DNA of 61,177 bases. It comes from Lyophyllum atratum (lineage: Eukaryota; Basidiomycota; Agaricomycetes; Agaricales; Lyophyllaceae). The DNA is taken from positions 1 through 61,177 of the forward strand of contig JACGCN010000097.1 of assembly GCA_014905825.1 (NCBI GenBank). The letters run 5' to 3'. Position 1 is the stretch's first letter. Each line of letters opens with the position of its first letter. Of this stretch, positions 1 through 12,180 are shown one piece after another. Under the pieces are notes generated by a model. It saw only the letters and a list, made by a program, of their open reading frames with translations. It had not been told where the DNA came from and made no database searches. The translations under genes and the position numbers were made by a program.

Positions 1-572
1 CATCATACGCCCCTTCATAGCCGGGGACTTATCACTACTCTGCAAGGTCCCAGGCTCCAATGGCGCTCCTACAGTACGACCCAAAAGCCACGATCGGGTC
101 ACGCGCAATGGTACTCCGATATCGCGCCAGCGATGATTCCCTATATTCTCTTGGGCTCTGCTGTTTAACCTGGTAAGCATTGGCATGACTTCATTTATGC
201 TCTACTTACTCATCCCCTTCGAACCGTGCAGGGACTGCAACTCGCGCAACAAAAACTGTCACACGAGAAATTTATGGAGGAAGCGTTCAGTCCGTGTTAG
301 AAATCTGGAGGCCGAGGTAGATGCTCTACAGGAAAAGCGAGCAAGTCAGACCCAGGACACTACTTTACCATCTGTCAGTACTACCAAAAAGACTAGTTGG
401 TGGTGACCATGAGGTCCTTCGCATATGAACACCCAGGAACAGGTGATGAACGGCTCGGAAGGGTATATTAGAATCTATCTAGGAAGAGGAATTAACTAAG
501 GATCGAGGCTACAGGCCGGTTTTACCGTAGAAAGATGAAATGAAATGCGCAAAGGAATGAGATGAGGGGGTT
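1..572. other. Left-edge intergenic stretch, no gene supported
   Basis: This is the 3' flank of the PEX11-like gene. A short plus-strand reading frame around 185-406 has a few cysteines followed by a heptad-like run, but it lacks the spacing of a Zn2Cys6 cluster and has no convincing start. I see no other coding, repeat or RNA signal. Confidence 0.5.
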
Positions 573-1964
573 CTACATTAGCTTCTTTTGGATAATATTC
601 CTTTGGCCGTGATAAAGTTTCAGCGAACTCCAAGCACGACTATTAGCACAAGTGGGCTGAAAAACGTTTAGTCTGGACGCGTACCTCAAAATAGCGGCAG
701 TAAGGCCTGCGAGTGTCTTCACTGGCTCTCTCAGGCGTTTGAGTCTAAAAAGGTCATACGCTGCAGGGACGTCAGCAGCGAAACACTAACTCCTCGGCGA
801 AGACATACAAACGAAGATCAGATCCATCACAAACTTGGCCCGTGTTATCTGAAGCCACTTGTCTTGTTTTCGCAGCCGCGAAAGCTCCCTTTCGTCGATC
901 TTCGTGTCTTTAGGTTTTGACTTGGCTGTCGCACCACTCATAGACTCGGAATACAGACGAGACTCAACTATTATGGATCAATATATGAGGATAGCGCTCG
1001 AACTGCGGCTCACCTTGATGCTGGAGATTTCCATTCATCTGCCGCTCGACTCCATTTTCCACCAGCCCAACCAGTGTGGCAAGAAGCCAGCACCAGTCCG
1101 AGAAACGACCGGCGCGTTCGCCGATTTTCTTTCCGAGCAGCCCCAAAGCTGAAAAGGTCGCAACATCATCGGCTGCAGAATGGACCAATTCCAACAGGAC
1201 TGGCGGCGGTGCGTATAGCACTGTATGAAGGAAGGGTCGGGTGGTCTTTTTGGAAGTCTCTGTAAAGACCTCAGCCGAGTATGGCACTGATTGTTGCGCC
1301 ATTATCGCAGTCAGAGGGCCGAGCCAGTTGAACAACAACAGTAGCTTCCTGCGTACGGTTCAGATGTTACTCGGTGACCCAATGATGAACTGATGGATTA
1401 CCTGGTGAATGACAGGCCCGAAGCTGTGTGACTGGAGACGTTTTTACGAGTTCTACCTCTAATGCTGGTCGTGTCGATCGACGAAGTATACGACTTGCAG
1501 ATATTGAGGTATGGAACAGGAGGTATAGACGAATAGAGTATTGGATTAGTTTCTGGGTCGTTCAAAGTTGCTGAGCATTGAAACTATAGTGGTATAAAGT
1601 AGAAACCTACAAATGCTTTATCCCTGCCATTACTGGTAAGGAATAGGTCTCTCCAGACTTCCTCTTTCCTCACGCAAACTGTGCGCGCCTTCGATAAGTG
1701 CTCCTCCTCTTCTTCTTCTATTTCTGACACGTCCTCTTTATCCACGACTACTGGTTCTGTGTCATCGTTCGGCTCATATATAGGCTGGCCATAAACGTGT
1801 ACCGCCGAGTTCGTGGATATAATAGAGGGCCTGGGGGTGCGTGGCGGATGAGCGGAAAGCGGGTTCATATGGAACGAGGCGCTCGCGTCGAATTCGGAGG
1901 AATAGAAGTGTTCTTCATGAGAAGAGGACCCCGGTTGTTCAGCTGGAAAGGATATAGACGACAT
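573..1964 (-). CDS. PEX11: PEX11-type peroxisomal membrane proliferation protein
   Basis: Probable peroxin-11 family protein, which acts at the peroxisomal membrane in elongation and division. Six exons read well: 1964-1611, 1552-1402, 1348-1014, 967-809, 760-685 and 627-573, all with GT-AG introns of 45-60 nt. The N-terminal third is Ser/Pro/Glu-rich and low-complexity. The PEX11 domain then runs from EEVWRDLFLTSNGRDKAF across the first intron into KLIQYSIRLYLLF. It continues through LLLLFNWLGPLTAIMAQQ and AGRFSDWCWLLATLVGLVEN to YDLFRLKRLREPVKTLAG and a basic tail. Oddity: exon 2 needs one more base in the T5 run at 1441-1445 (plus strand) to join its two conserved halves. The gene is divergent from the Tctex1-type gene, 204 bp away. 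The family call is strong; the exact subtype is not. Confidence 0.85.
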
Positions 1965-2168
1965 TGGTGTGGCTAGGAGACTTGGAAGCGATGAATGAAC
2001 GCCCTGTCGACTCAGACGCGCAGAGGGTCAGGCCACACGTGGTCGGCTAATAATAATCCTCCCCAAACAAGGCACAACTGAGGCGCGTCGCTGTATCGGA
2101 CGATCTCCCCGTCGTTCCTCTTCATTCCACTCCACGCTCGCCTTTCTTGGTTTATTTTTCTGTATTTC

Positions 2169-2724
2169 ATGGCCAATGCGTCTGGATTACGCTCACCTCC
2201 TCCCCCTCGCTCTAATGCTGCCTCGCCACGCCCAAAGTTTGATGCTGACCTGCTCAAGGCGTACATGAAGAAACTCTTGTCGTCCACCCTTCAAAACAAC
2301 TCGTGGCCAGAGAAAAAGGAGGTTGAGCAGGTAAAAGCGTGGATCAAAGAAATCGGAGAGCGTGTCAAGGAGAGAATGGTCGAGATTCAGCCTCGGGGTT
2401 TGTCAGTCATGCACTTGCGGCTGCATCTGTTCTACAGTCTGAAGATCCTATCATTCAGCAAATATGTTGTTTTAACACAGATAAATGAGAATCTCGGGCA
2501 AGGCATCCGGTGCGTAACGCAATTATTCTTCCAATTCGTGCCACCTTGCTAATCCCATTAATAGGGCAGGCATGGTCGGCCATTGGGAGGACACGGACAT
2601 CATGGCCCAGGAGATGTATTCAAATGTACGTCGCAGTACATTCTCCCATGCTCAGTCACCTGTTAACTTCCGACTGGTCCAGGACACACTGATATGTACA
2701 TGCATAGCGTTCGCGATTTCCTGA
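2169..2724 (+). CDS. Tctex1-type dynein light chain (TDA2-like)
   Basis: A small Tctex1/DYNLT family protein of about 128 aa. These proteins dimerise and act as light chains of cytoplasmic dynein; the yeast homologue Tda2 works with actin-capping protein at endocytic sites. Four exons: 2169-2401, 2459-2509, 2565-2625 and 2683-2724. The first intron is placed at GGT TT|gtcagt because this restores PRGFKYVVLTQINENLGQG. The C-terminal beta strands are AGMVGHWEDTDIMAQEM and a last strand ending TLICTCIAFAIS. Residues 1-20 are a Pro/Ser-rich leader. The ATG is the first in frame after a pyrimidine-rich stretch. Frame and splice phases close exactly, so the model is probably right. Confidence 0.88.
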
Positions 2725-5700
2725 TCGTCCGATGTTCAGACTATACCCACGACCACTAATGTATTATGGATATACCCCTTTTAATGTCCACCCTCTGGAA
2801 AGATCCGCTTCCCAAATGCCCAGCTTCACATGTTTTTTGCACCGGGTCTTTTTCAACCAGCGGCATATGTTTCATTGTTCCCTCCTGATTCCAGTAAGGT
2901 CCGGCGTGCTTCTCGAAGATCAGAAGTCTCCTGCTTTTTCCGATGAGATGCAGACCTTTCTTTCTGTTGGCTGTTGAGCTATAATCACCGGCGAGGAAAC
3001 ATGATCTCGACAGCCAGCTCTTGCGATATCCCCGAGATAATCGAACGGTCCGACACCCAGCATCTGCCTGACTTATCGATGCGAACTATTTGCGTCCATG
3101 TGCGTTCTCCATCATGCGTATGAGCGCTCATCACTCGATGTCTACTTTTTCGGGGGGCATTGCAGGGATGTAGGCATGAGTATCGACTGCCTATGCATCC
3201 GCATTTCAGTTCATCTAGTCACGGAGCCATTCGCGCAACATTCCCTCCATACAAGTACTGACGGACAACATGCACACCGTCACAGCTGTGAATACAGGTG
3301 AGACTTCAACTGTTCAACTCATTGCTTCTTCACGTCTGATGAGAAGCTTCTGCCCGATTCTAATAGTAAACATACCCCATTTCTCTATCCTGTCTACACA
3401 CAGACGGATTCACAACTTCCGCACATCAAATACTGATGATGCGTTTAACTTTCAAGACCAATGGTCATGAGACATCAATGTCATTGCCTGGGATATCTGG
3501 CTCCATAAGGCCTCTTTGTCCTTCGAACCCCCTCGGGCAACGAGCAGCAGATGCTGTCCATATGCAAATCTTCGCCAAGCCGCCGGCCACTGGTTTGTCA
3601 TCTTCGAATGCGCAACTTCCTCCGGTGCCGATTTTCCCATCACCTTTAGGTGGGTGTCTTCTGAGGTCACAGTTCCTCTAGACCAAAGCCCAATACTCTC
3701 CAAACTACTGGGTGGTCTTCGGCGCACAGCCACCGGCCCTGTGGCGTTAGGTGAGCATCCTTCTGCTATAATCTTCGGCGGGTTCTCTTGTCCCACTACC
3801 ATCGAATTCGCCAGGCATAGAATATTTCAATCCTACGTACCCTCGGGATACCCCTCGGGCATAAATGCACAAGGCTGTGAATATTGACAGCCGACCGTGG
3901 TGTCTCGTAGTGGCTTTGTCACGGATCATTCACGGACCCATGCATACGCCCCAAATCGCCGCGCTTATCCATCGATATCTATGTTGGCCATTCAGTAGCT
4001 GGTATAACATTCACATGCTCTGGCTGAGCATCTGTGGGAAGCAATTGGTCGACGTGTACTCCTCGGTCCGGGGGCACGAATGAGGGAACACCGAGAGCTG
4101 GGGTTTGCAAATTGCTCCTCGAAATAATAATATGACCCACTTGATGTATTTCCTTGACTCGGTTATTTTGTCCCGTTGAAAATCGCGCGCCATATGGTGA
4201 TGATAAAGTCTAATAAATGATTTAGGTTTAGAGCCACAACTCGGTTGACTTGCCAGTCGAGATCAAGTTCCGCACTGGAGCATGGTGAAGCATGCTGATA
4301 ATCATCAGCGTCGCGTCGCGGCTCTTAAAAGTTAAGGTCCTGGTCTAATCATATATTTACAAGCAATGACAGTTACATAGGGTTAGGGTTAGCTCAGCGC
4401 AGGAGCGAAAAAAAAGCGCCTGCCCAGCCAGAGTGGCCGAAGCAGGACAGGAAAATATTGAGACGGTGCATGAGCCGAAGCCCATACAAGCCGCAGACAC
4501 CCCCTGTATGGACAGGGTCGCCGTGCTATGGAGGATCTCCACGGCCCACAAACCCGGGTAGGTGAAGGGGCCTGTGCCATCAAGGTAAGTATGAGGTCTT
4601 ACTCTGTCCAGCGCCCGTTTATATATCCTCGCCGTGCGCGCACGGACCATGTTTGGCGGCATTCGCTGATCGAAACATATCTGGCGGGCTTGGATGCCGT
4701 CATGGTGGCTGAGGCACTTGGTTGAACTTCTCAACTTCTATCCTTAAATCGTCTTCGAAGAACGCGTGTCTTAGCGCTTGTTATCCCGGGACGTCACTTC
4801 CAGGGACCCACACTAACAGACTTCTTCTTCTTGCGTGCTCTCGACGACAGACTCGCGCGCCATATGGCTTATACTACGCGCCATGCTGCCGGCGGGCACC
4901 GCTCGTCGCTCGACAACACCCCAAATCCCAAGGTCAGGACTACAAAATGTCCATGATGACCTGCACAGCATTTGCTATGACTGCATGGAACTGCCGAGGC
5001 AACCTAGAAACCGTCATTAACCCTGGACACTTGCTAGGTCCATGCCATCCATCCTCTGGTTCCTCTCACGACGACATGTGCCCCCTTAGTCGGCGGTGTA
5101 GCTCTCTCCACATTTGGCGGGAAGGGAATAAGACTCGGTTCCATGCGACTCGTTGTCAACGTATATATGCGATCGGCGGCTTTTTGTCGGGCAGGGGTGC
5201 GCCGTTAAGCGTCCTAGGGCCTTGAAAAATGACAATGCGATCTCGCCTAAATTGCTATGGACTAGGATATCCCGCCGGGAGGCGCCCCCCTCTGATCGCG
5301 TATTCTGATCGCTACACGTGCCGATGATGACTCTTGTGGAACTGGCCAAGTAATAGTATGGGATACAGGCGTAGTGGTGACCATATATCACATTCTATAC
5401 GCCGTCCTTTGGAGTGCGAAAAACGTGAAGTCGCACCTTCCTTTTTTGAGCGTGTATCTCGGTAAACAATGGTTGGCGATTGCAGCGAATGTTCAAGCTG
5501 ACACACAGCCCCTAAGTTAAGCTCATTCAACATCTCAGCCTCGGTAATAACACCGCCACTGTCTTACAGCGCGTAGTATCATATCTGCATCGCGATCATT
5601 GATGGATAGTCGACGTCTGACGGCGATTTTGAACCCTACTTAGGCGAGCGACAACAAGATGCGTATCCCCCTCATCTACACCTCGGCCGATATTGACGTC

Positions 5701-7141
5701 CATCTCCGACGACGTTTTGCATGCGACCACCGCCGTGCCACCCCGATCTGATAATGATTGGTCTTTCGAGGACATAAAACGCCACGGCATCTTACCTTGG
5801 CCTCGGGTGACAGCGCCTACCGTGCTTGTGGGACCAAGACTCACAAGCACAGGCAAATCTCCCGTGTGAGGGGTTTGGACCACCCTATTGATAGATCTGT
5901 TTGCCCCCTTGCATGGAGGCCTGAAATAGCAACTTAGCAAGCAAGCACTTAGGCGACGATCAGTATGGGACCCTCTTTCCACGGTGTGTTGAGGCGGCAC
6001 TAATATCTCCCAACGTTGGCCACGATGTACTGATTTAACGTCGGATAACGCAGCAGGGCAGAGAAATTTTGGCCATACAAGGATTTATCCTTGTGTAAAT
6101 GGGCTATCGACGGTCGTGAGTTCCCCGGTTATTCTAGCGTGTTTTTCCTGCGCTGACTTGTCACCTGCAGCATTGTTCATGTGTGAACATTGGCCACGTC
6201 CGAGGCTCTTGACAGTGAACATTGAGCTTCTAGTGCGAGACTTTCCACAGTTGATTATGTTATGTTGCGTTACAGATGCTTCTTAGGTGGAGCCTGTTTA
6301 GGAATTCTGCCTCGCACGCTTGGGAACGTCAACGGGGATAGGAGACGCCCAACGCCGCAGACTGATCAGCGCTCTCTCGCCTCGGAAAGGGCTTTGCTCT
6401 TCTGATGACGGCGTAGGGACAATCACCGCAGCCCCCTCCGTGAAATGAAGGCGACCCCGGCTGACTCGCCGATTCAAGATTTTCTGATTCTTGGTCTGTT
6501 GGACAGTCATCAAGCGGGGTGTCTATCACCGATCATGGGTACGAAGGTCGACACGGACGCATGTCCTCTATGATTGCCTGCGGAAGAAGAGCTGTAACTT
6601 GGAAGGAGTCTATCACCCCCGCTATGCGGCTTGAAAAGTGTATTTTGTGTTGGCGGGGTTCTGAGTGATTGAAGGCCTGCAGATGGATTGTGTACTAGAC
6701 TATGTTTACTATGTTTATCAAAATGATATCTACCTCTGCTACATGTGTAACTAAGGATGATCGTCGATGGACCTACAGAGCGTGTGTTAAAGTAAAGTAG
6801 ATGGTTCGCGTGCACGGGGTAGCATAAACCCTCTGTGGGGGAAGCTTGGGAAATGTTAGGCAGCTATGATGACGATTTTGTGGGCTACACGTGTTGTGGA
6901 CCGATTCATGATGACGTCACGGGGCGGCCTCCTTATGAATTGGATGTTTGGGTTGGAGTCGACCTCCATCCAACGAAATGCCTTCTGGTGTAGTCGACGC
7001 TTTCAAAAGTACTCTCCTCGTTGTCTGCAACGTCCAGCACTGACCATCTTCTGCACAGACCTCATCAGACATGGAAAGCATCACAGTCACCACAACAACA
7101 ACCAGCCAAAACAACTCCACGACGATTCTCCACTCTCCTCA
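2725..7141. other. 4.4-kb gene-poor region
   Basis: No gene is supported here. Frames on both strands are short, mutually overlapping, and give peptides with unordered composition and no family motif. The longest (about 120-130 codons near 3516-3887 and 4357-4734) are not continued by plausible splice sites. Notable small features are a telomere-like repeat at 4378-4392, a perfect inverted repeat CAAGGATTTATCCTTG near 6078-6093, and the 12-mer CGCGCCATATGG occurring near both 4188 and 4857. It may be decayed mobile DNA or a lineage-specific non-coding region; the sequence alone does not decide. Confidence 0.5.
4378..4392 (+). repeat. Short interstitial telomere-like repeat (TTAGGG)n
   Basis: The stretch reads TAGGGTTAGGGTTAG, two and a half units of the TTAGGG repeat used at telomeres by most filamentous fungi. 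It lies in the gene-poor block. Two units can arise by chance in 61 kb only rarely, but the tract is far too short to be a chromosome end. Confidence 0.55.
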
Positions 7142-9283
7142 ATGCCTCCTGACCAACACCATCGTGTCGTCTCCCCCGGTCCCGTCGAAGCTGCTCAGAT
7201 AATCGTAGATGAAGAGCGTCAGGCCCGCTCAAAGATGCCTAAATATCAGGGGCTCGAGAACTTCGACCTCGTGGAGAAAATGGGAGAGTGCGTGATCATC
7301 ATTTATCCCTCGTTCTTATCTCACCTCCTCCAAGCGGAGCCTTCTCGAATGTTTACAAAGGAACTGACCTCAAGACTGGATCCAAAGTCGCAGGTATCTA
7401 TGATTCTCGTCTGCTCGCTTTCAACCGCTGACGCCAGCGCCTATAGTCAAAGTCGTGCGCAAGTACGAGCTCAATGCCTCACAGGTCAGTGCTCGTCCTT
7501 GTTTGATCTTGTCTGTGGCCGGTATGAGTGGACACTGACTTGATATCCTCTCTCTTTCATCTTTCCTTTTTTTTCCTCTTGCGCGCGGCATCAGGCTGGC
7601 GATAAACACTTGAATCCACAATTCAAGAAGAAACCGCGCGTAACTGAGGTTTTTGCTTCTTTCCTCTTACACCTCTGCTCGTTATTGGTCCTGACCCTCG
7701 CTGCCCCTATCTAGCGCTCTAATATCCTCAAAGGCAAGACAACTCCATTTTCATTTTTTTAAACGAAATACAATTAAACAACCCCTTCAGAGGTACAAAT
7801 CATGCGCGGCACCCACCATCCCTCAATCGTCAAGCTGTTATCATTCTCCGAATCTCCGGAGCACTATTTTCTAGTGCTAGAACGCAAGTTTCGTCTTATC
7901 GCGCCCGTTGTTGTCTGAACTTGACCTTTTCCCCAGTCATGGAAGGCGGAGAGCTTTTCCACCAGATCGTCAAATTGACCTATTTTAGCGAAAACCTTGC
8001 CCGCCATGTAATCCTCCAGGTCGCCCACGGCATTAGATACCTCCACGAGGAGCGTGGCGTCGTCCATCGCGATATCAAGCCTGAGAATTTGCTGTTTGAG
8101 CGTATTCCCATTATCCCCTCAAATCCTCCTCCCATACGGCGGCCCTACGACGAAGAAAAGGAGGATGAAGGCGAGTTCACCCCTGGTGTCGGTGGTGGTG
8201 GTATCGGCCGGGTCAAGATTGCGGACTTCGGGCTGAGTAAGGTAGTATGGAATGAGGAGACGATGACGCCATGCGGAACTGTTGGCTATACTGCGCCCGA
8301 GATTGTCAAGGATGAGCGGTATAGCAAGAGCGTGGACATGTGGGCAATGGGCTGCGTGCTGTACACGTTACTGTGTGGATTCCCGCCATTTTACGATGAA
8401 AGCATCAATGTGCTTACGGAGAAGGTCGCCCGAGGCTACTACACCTTCCTCAGCCCCTGGTGGGACGATATCAGCCATTCTGGTACATGATCTTTCCATT
8501 TCCAAGCAACATTGATATCATCGCTTATTGCTCTCGATAGCCAAGGATCTAATAACGCACCTCCTCTGCGTCGACCCCGCCCAGCGCTACACAATTGACG
8601 AATTCCTCGCCCACCCGTGGTGTAATGCCTCCCCTGCTCCACCCCCACCCCCAACACCATTTATCTACGCCAACCAACCCCACTCCGCCGCGCCCTCCAT
8701 ACCCCTTGACTCGCCCCTGCTCTCGGCTGCTCGTGGTGGGCGTGGGCATGAGGGCCGCAGCCCGGGGCTCGCGACGCTCAAGGAAGCCTTTGACATCACG
8801 TATGCTGTGCATCGAATGGAGGAGGAGGGCGCGCGGCGGCGCAAGTATACCCCCGGTAGTGCGGGGCCCCGGGGGCACCTTACTGGGCTCAATGAAGAAG
8901 ATGACGAGGTCGACTATGGCATGGATGAGGAAGAGGAGGATACCAAGCGCGTTCCAGAGTCGGGTGTTGCGGGTGTTGGCGCTCATAGGGCCCAGTGGGC
9001 TGACGGTCGGGCTGGACAGCGCGATCAAGGGGCGGGGGCGAGAAGACATGTGCCTACTCATGTGGGGGCGCCGGGCGTTCCAAGGAAGGCCAATAAAGGT
9101 GGTTTCCAACTTGATCTCGACGGTTCTACATTACTCGGGAGGCGACATCGAAAGGGTGCAGCCGTTCCTAATGTCAGCAGTCCGCTATCAGGCAAGGCCA
9201 TAGGGAGCCCATTGAGGATGGAAGGCCTCCGGATGGGGGATGAGGATGACTCGCCGGTGAACAGCCCTATGCGTGTTGGATAA
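7142..9283 (+). CDS. Rck2/Srk1-type stress-activated Ser/Thr kinase
   Basis: CAMK-group kinase of the Rck2 (budding yeast) / Srk1 (fission yeast) family, which acts downstream of the Hog1/Sty1 MAP kinase. Eight exons (7142-7287, 7335-7393, 7447-7484, 7595-7648, 7715-7733, 7791-7883, 7937-8482, 8541-9283) give 565 aa. Visible motifs are the glycine loop GAFSNVY, the VAIK-like lysine in VAVKVVRK, HRDIKPEN and DFG in IADFGLSK. The activation segment TPCGTVGYTAPE and helix-F VDMW follow. An insert rich in Pro/Glu and ending GVGGGGIG sits between HRD and DFG, as in Rck2. The C-terminal tail holds LKEAFDITYAVHRMEEEGAR, an acidic stretch and LDLDGSTLLGRRHRKG. Two introns (7734-7790 and 7884-7936) start with GC, not GT. 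The start is the MPPDQ methionine shortly before the conserved ARSKMPKYQGLENFDLVEKM. Confidence 0.88.
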
Positions 9284-9840
9284 TTTCTATGTCTCTCGCT
9301 TGCGAGCAGGCGCTCCCTTTTCCTCTACACGACAGACCTGTCATACACCACATATACATAATCGGAGGGGCTGATGTATCGGCTTCTTTCAGTCTCCTAT
9401 ATTTCCACCATCCCCGGGCCCGGCACATCATACATAAACGGCTTGCACACCCAAACACTGAAATAGCAGTTCAATACCTATTTATTGATACTTCCAGGCG
9501 GACAGTTTTCGTCATACCTCACGCACTCCGCACCTCCGCACGCCTCCACCTCCTCTTCACTTCCTCTGTGCACTCATAGCTCATGTTTTATGTTGTATCA
9601 TCTCGTAGGCATGCTCCCTTCACCCATCGCATATGTAAGTACAAGACGGAATATGTTATCCTGTATGTACCTATGTAGATTCATGGGCGGTGGCCAGGTA
9701 ATTACTATGCTCTGAAAAGATGAAGTCAATCGGAGTTCACACGCAGCCGATCACATTTCAGGTCACATTTGTCAACTGCCGTTCGTGGTTATCCCGACCG
9801 TGCATTCATTAGCAAGCCCACCACTACCTGCGTCTCGACC
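9284..9840. other. Intergenic, kinase 3' UTR and PRP31 promoter
   Basis: 557 bp between two same-strand genes. It is AT-richer near 9340-9480, as expected for a 3' UTR, with pyrimidine-rich patches near 9530-9570 before the downstream gene. No coding or repeat signal was found. Confidence 0.5.
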
Positions 9841-11983
9841 ATGAGCGCCCTTGAAGATGAACTTCTCGCGGATCTTGAGGGTCTCTCTGACGAAGAAAAT
9901 GAAGATTACCAGGACGAACCTGCCGAGACATCCTCCGCACCCATAACGTCCTCAAATTTGAAGCGTAAAGCGCCGGAGGGCGACTTGGGCATGTCAGACG
10001 ACGAGGAAGATGAAGGTGGTGAGGGAGAGGGCGACGACCAGCAAGAAATTGGGGGCCTAGTTTTGGAGGGCGGTGTGAGGCCCGCGGAGGAACTGGACGC
10101 GGAGGATGTGCAGCAGATGGAGCTGGGAGGCATTGCGGACGTGACAAAGATCGCGAAGCTCGAGGGGAGCAAGAAGATGACTGATATTCTCAGTGTGAGT
10201 GGTAGTCATTGTGTCTCTAATGGACTTGGGAACCTAATCGAAATCGCACGGTTTCAGGAAATCGAGAAATACCAAGCGAACCCCAGCACAGCAGCGGCGA
10301 TGGCGCTCCCGGCGCATATGAACCCGGAGTACAATGTCATTGTACAATCGAATAATTTGTCTGTCGATGTAGACAACGAGATTCTCATTGTGCACAAGGT
10401 GAGTAACATCCGCCATTGCGCCCCAGGCCCCTTCAATCCTCAACTGATTCCTTTTTCGCAGTTCATTCGCGACCACTATGCACCGAAATTCCCAGAGCTC
10501 GAACAGCTCGTGACGGACCCAACAATGTTCATCCGGTCTGTGCGTGTGCTGGGAAACCACGAGGTCTGTCTAAATCTCCCAATTCTAAGACTAAGACTAA
10601 TCTCGCATTTCGACAGGATCCGACGAAAGTTGATCTAGCTGGAATTCTCCCACCCGCAGTGATCATGAGTGTCTTCGTGACAGCGACCACGACGAGTGGC
10701 AAGCCGTTGACGGACTCCGACTGGGCCGCCGTCGAGCGCGCGTGCGACCTCGCTGACCGGCTGGAGGAGGCTCGCAAAAAGGTGCGTGGGCGCATGATTA
10801 CCGTCAATCTTGGTTTTCACTGACCATCCACCCCAACTAGATCTTCATGTACGTCAGCTCGAGAATGAATGTCCTCGCACCCAACCTGTCAGCTATTGTT
10901 GGTACCACCACAGCCGCCAAGCTTCTTGGAGTCGCCGGTGGCCTTGCTGGGCTTGCGAAGATGCCATCGTGTAATGTCCATGTGCGCCTTTTATCGCTTG
11001 TGGATTCATCGCCTGTGTAATTGACGCATACCGTATCGTAGCTCCTCGGGGCACAGAAGAAAATTGCGGCAGGATTCTCCTCGGCCACGCAAAAGCGGCA
11101 CACGGGCTTTGTGTTTCAATCTGAGCTGGTAACACAAACACCGCCAGAGTACCAGCTCAAGATACAGCGCACGATAGGCGCGAAAGCTGTGCTTACTGCG
11201 CGGATGGATTTGGAGCGACAACGCAGAGATGGTATAGTTCCTTTACCCCTGCCATTCTATGCATGTCAAGCTCAACTTTGTAACCATAGGGACGTACGGC
11301 GAGGATTTGCGAGAAAAAGTCGAAAAGCAGATCGACCGATTGGCCGCCCCGCCGCCGTCAAAAGTCGTGAAAGCTTTGCCGATACCTGGTGACGGTCCGA
11401 AAAAGCGTCGTGGTGGTAAACGGTCAGTTAATCCCTCTGATGTTCTTGCGGCGTCCTCCATAATGACACCCTCTTTTAGTGCCCGAAAAGCCAAGGAAGC
11501 CTATGCTCAGACGGAACTGCGCAAGCTGCAAAACCGCATGACATTCGGTGAGGCAGAAGAGGAGGTTGGTGCTTTCGACCAGACCAAAGGGCTGGGCATG
11601 GTTGGTGGTGCGGGTAAGGTCAGGGCTGGCATGGGAGAGGCGAAGAGCCGAGGTTTGTTACACCTCTGCACTGTTTTGTTTTTGCCGTCGCTCACTTTTC
11701 ACTGCAGCGAAAATGTCCAAGCAGAACAAGCTGCGCACAGCCGCTATTACGCGGTCAGCCCAGCTCAATGGGACGCAGACTTCAGGAACAGCCACGTCAC
11801 TGAGCGTTACTCCAGCTCAAGGTATATACTGCGTTCATACTGAGGTTTACTTGTCAGGCTTACTGGTTCGTCCTAGGATTCGAACTTACAAATCGGGCCG
11901 CTGCTGCACAGCGAGTGAAGGAAGCAAATGAAAGGTGGTTCGCAGGGGGAAGTTTCTCTTTCATTGGTCAGAAAGGGATGTGA
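9841..11983 (+). CDS. PRP31: U4/U6 snRNP splicing factor Prp31
   Basis: Core component of the U4/U6.U5 tri-snRNP; the Nop domain binds the U4 5' stem-loop together with Snu13. Ten exons are readable, all GT-AG. An acidic N-terminus starting [20 protein letters not shown] is followed by the Nop coiled coil. The core runs [58 protein letters not shown] and [20 protein letters not shown], then LLGAQKK. The Prp31 C-terminal domain follows with [20 protein letters not shown] and [20 protein letters not shown], ending [14 protein letters not shown]. An in-frame upstream ATG near 9769 would add a low-complexity leader; the conserved MSALEDE start at 9841 is preferred. Convergent with ISU1, 197 bp away. 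Confidence 0.95.
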
Positions 11984-12180
11984 TCACGACCACTCATTCA
12001 CTTCTCACATATCTTTCTGTAATATATACTGTAATTCGTCCAAAGGATGCATGGGTAATAATAATACAACTGCGACAAGGGACAGTCACTACGTACGAGT
12101 ACTAGGAAGGGTGCGATATGCAATGGTATGATAACATGGAAATGATCAATGAAAATTTTTATGAGGTGCAGGTAAGTCAG

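Noticed and set aside
185..406. Possible Zn2Cys6 transcription-factor fragment
   Set aside because: Cysteine spacing does not match the cluster and no start, splice or continuing domain is present.
3436..3887. Pair of overlapping frames of 80-120 codons, both strands
   Set aside because: No motif, no splice continuation, and strongly overlapping opposite frames point to chance open frames.
4357..4734. 125-codon minus-strand frame ending near the telomere-like repeat
   Set aside because: Composition and lack of homology suggest chance; it overlaps other frames with equal claim.
6078..6093. Perfect inverted repeat CAAGGATTTATCCTTG
   Set aside because: Too short and isolated to call an element; noted only as a local curiosity.
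8549..9203. Long frames (186 and 202 codons) opposite or offset to the kinase tail
   Set aside because: Shadows of the GC-rich kinase C-terminus, which carries the conserved blocks.
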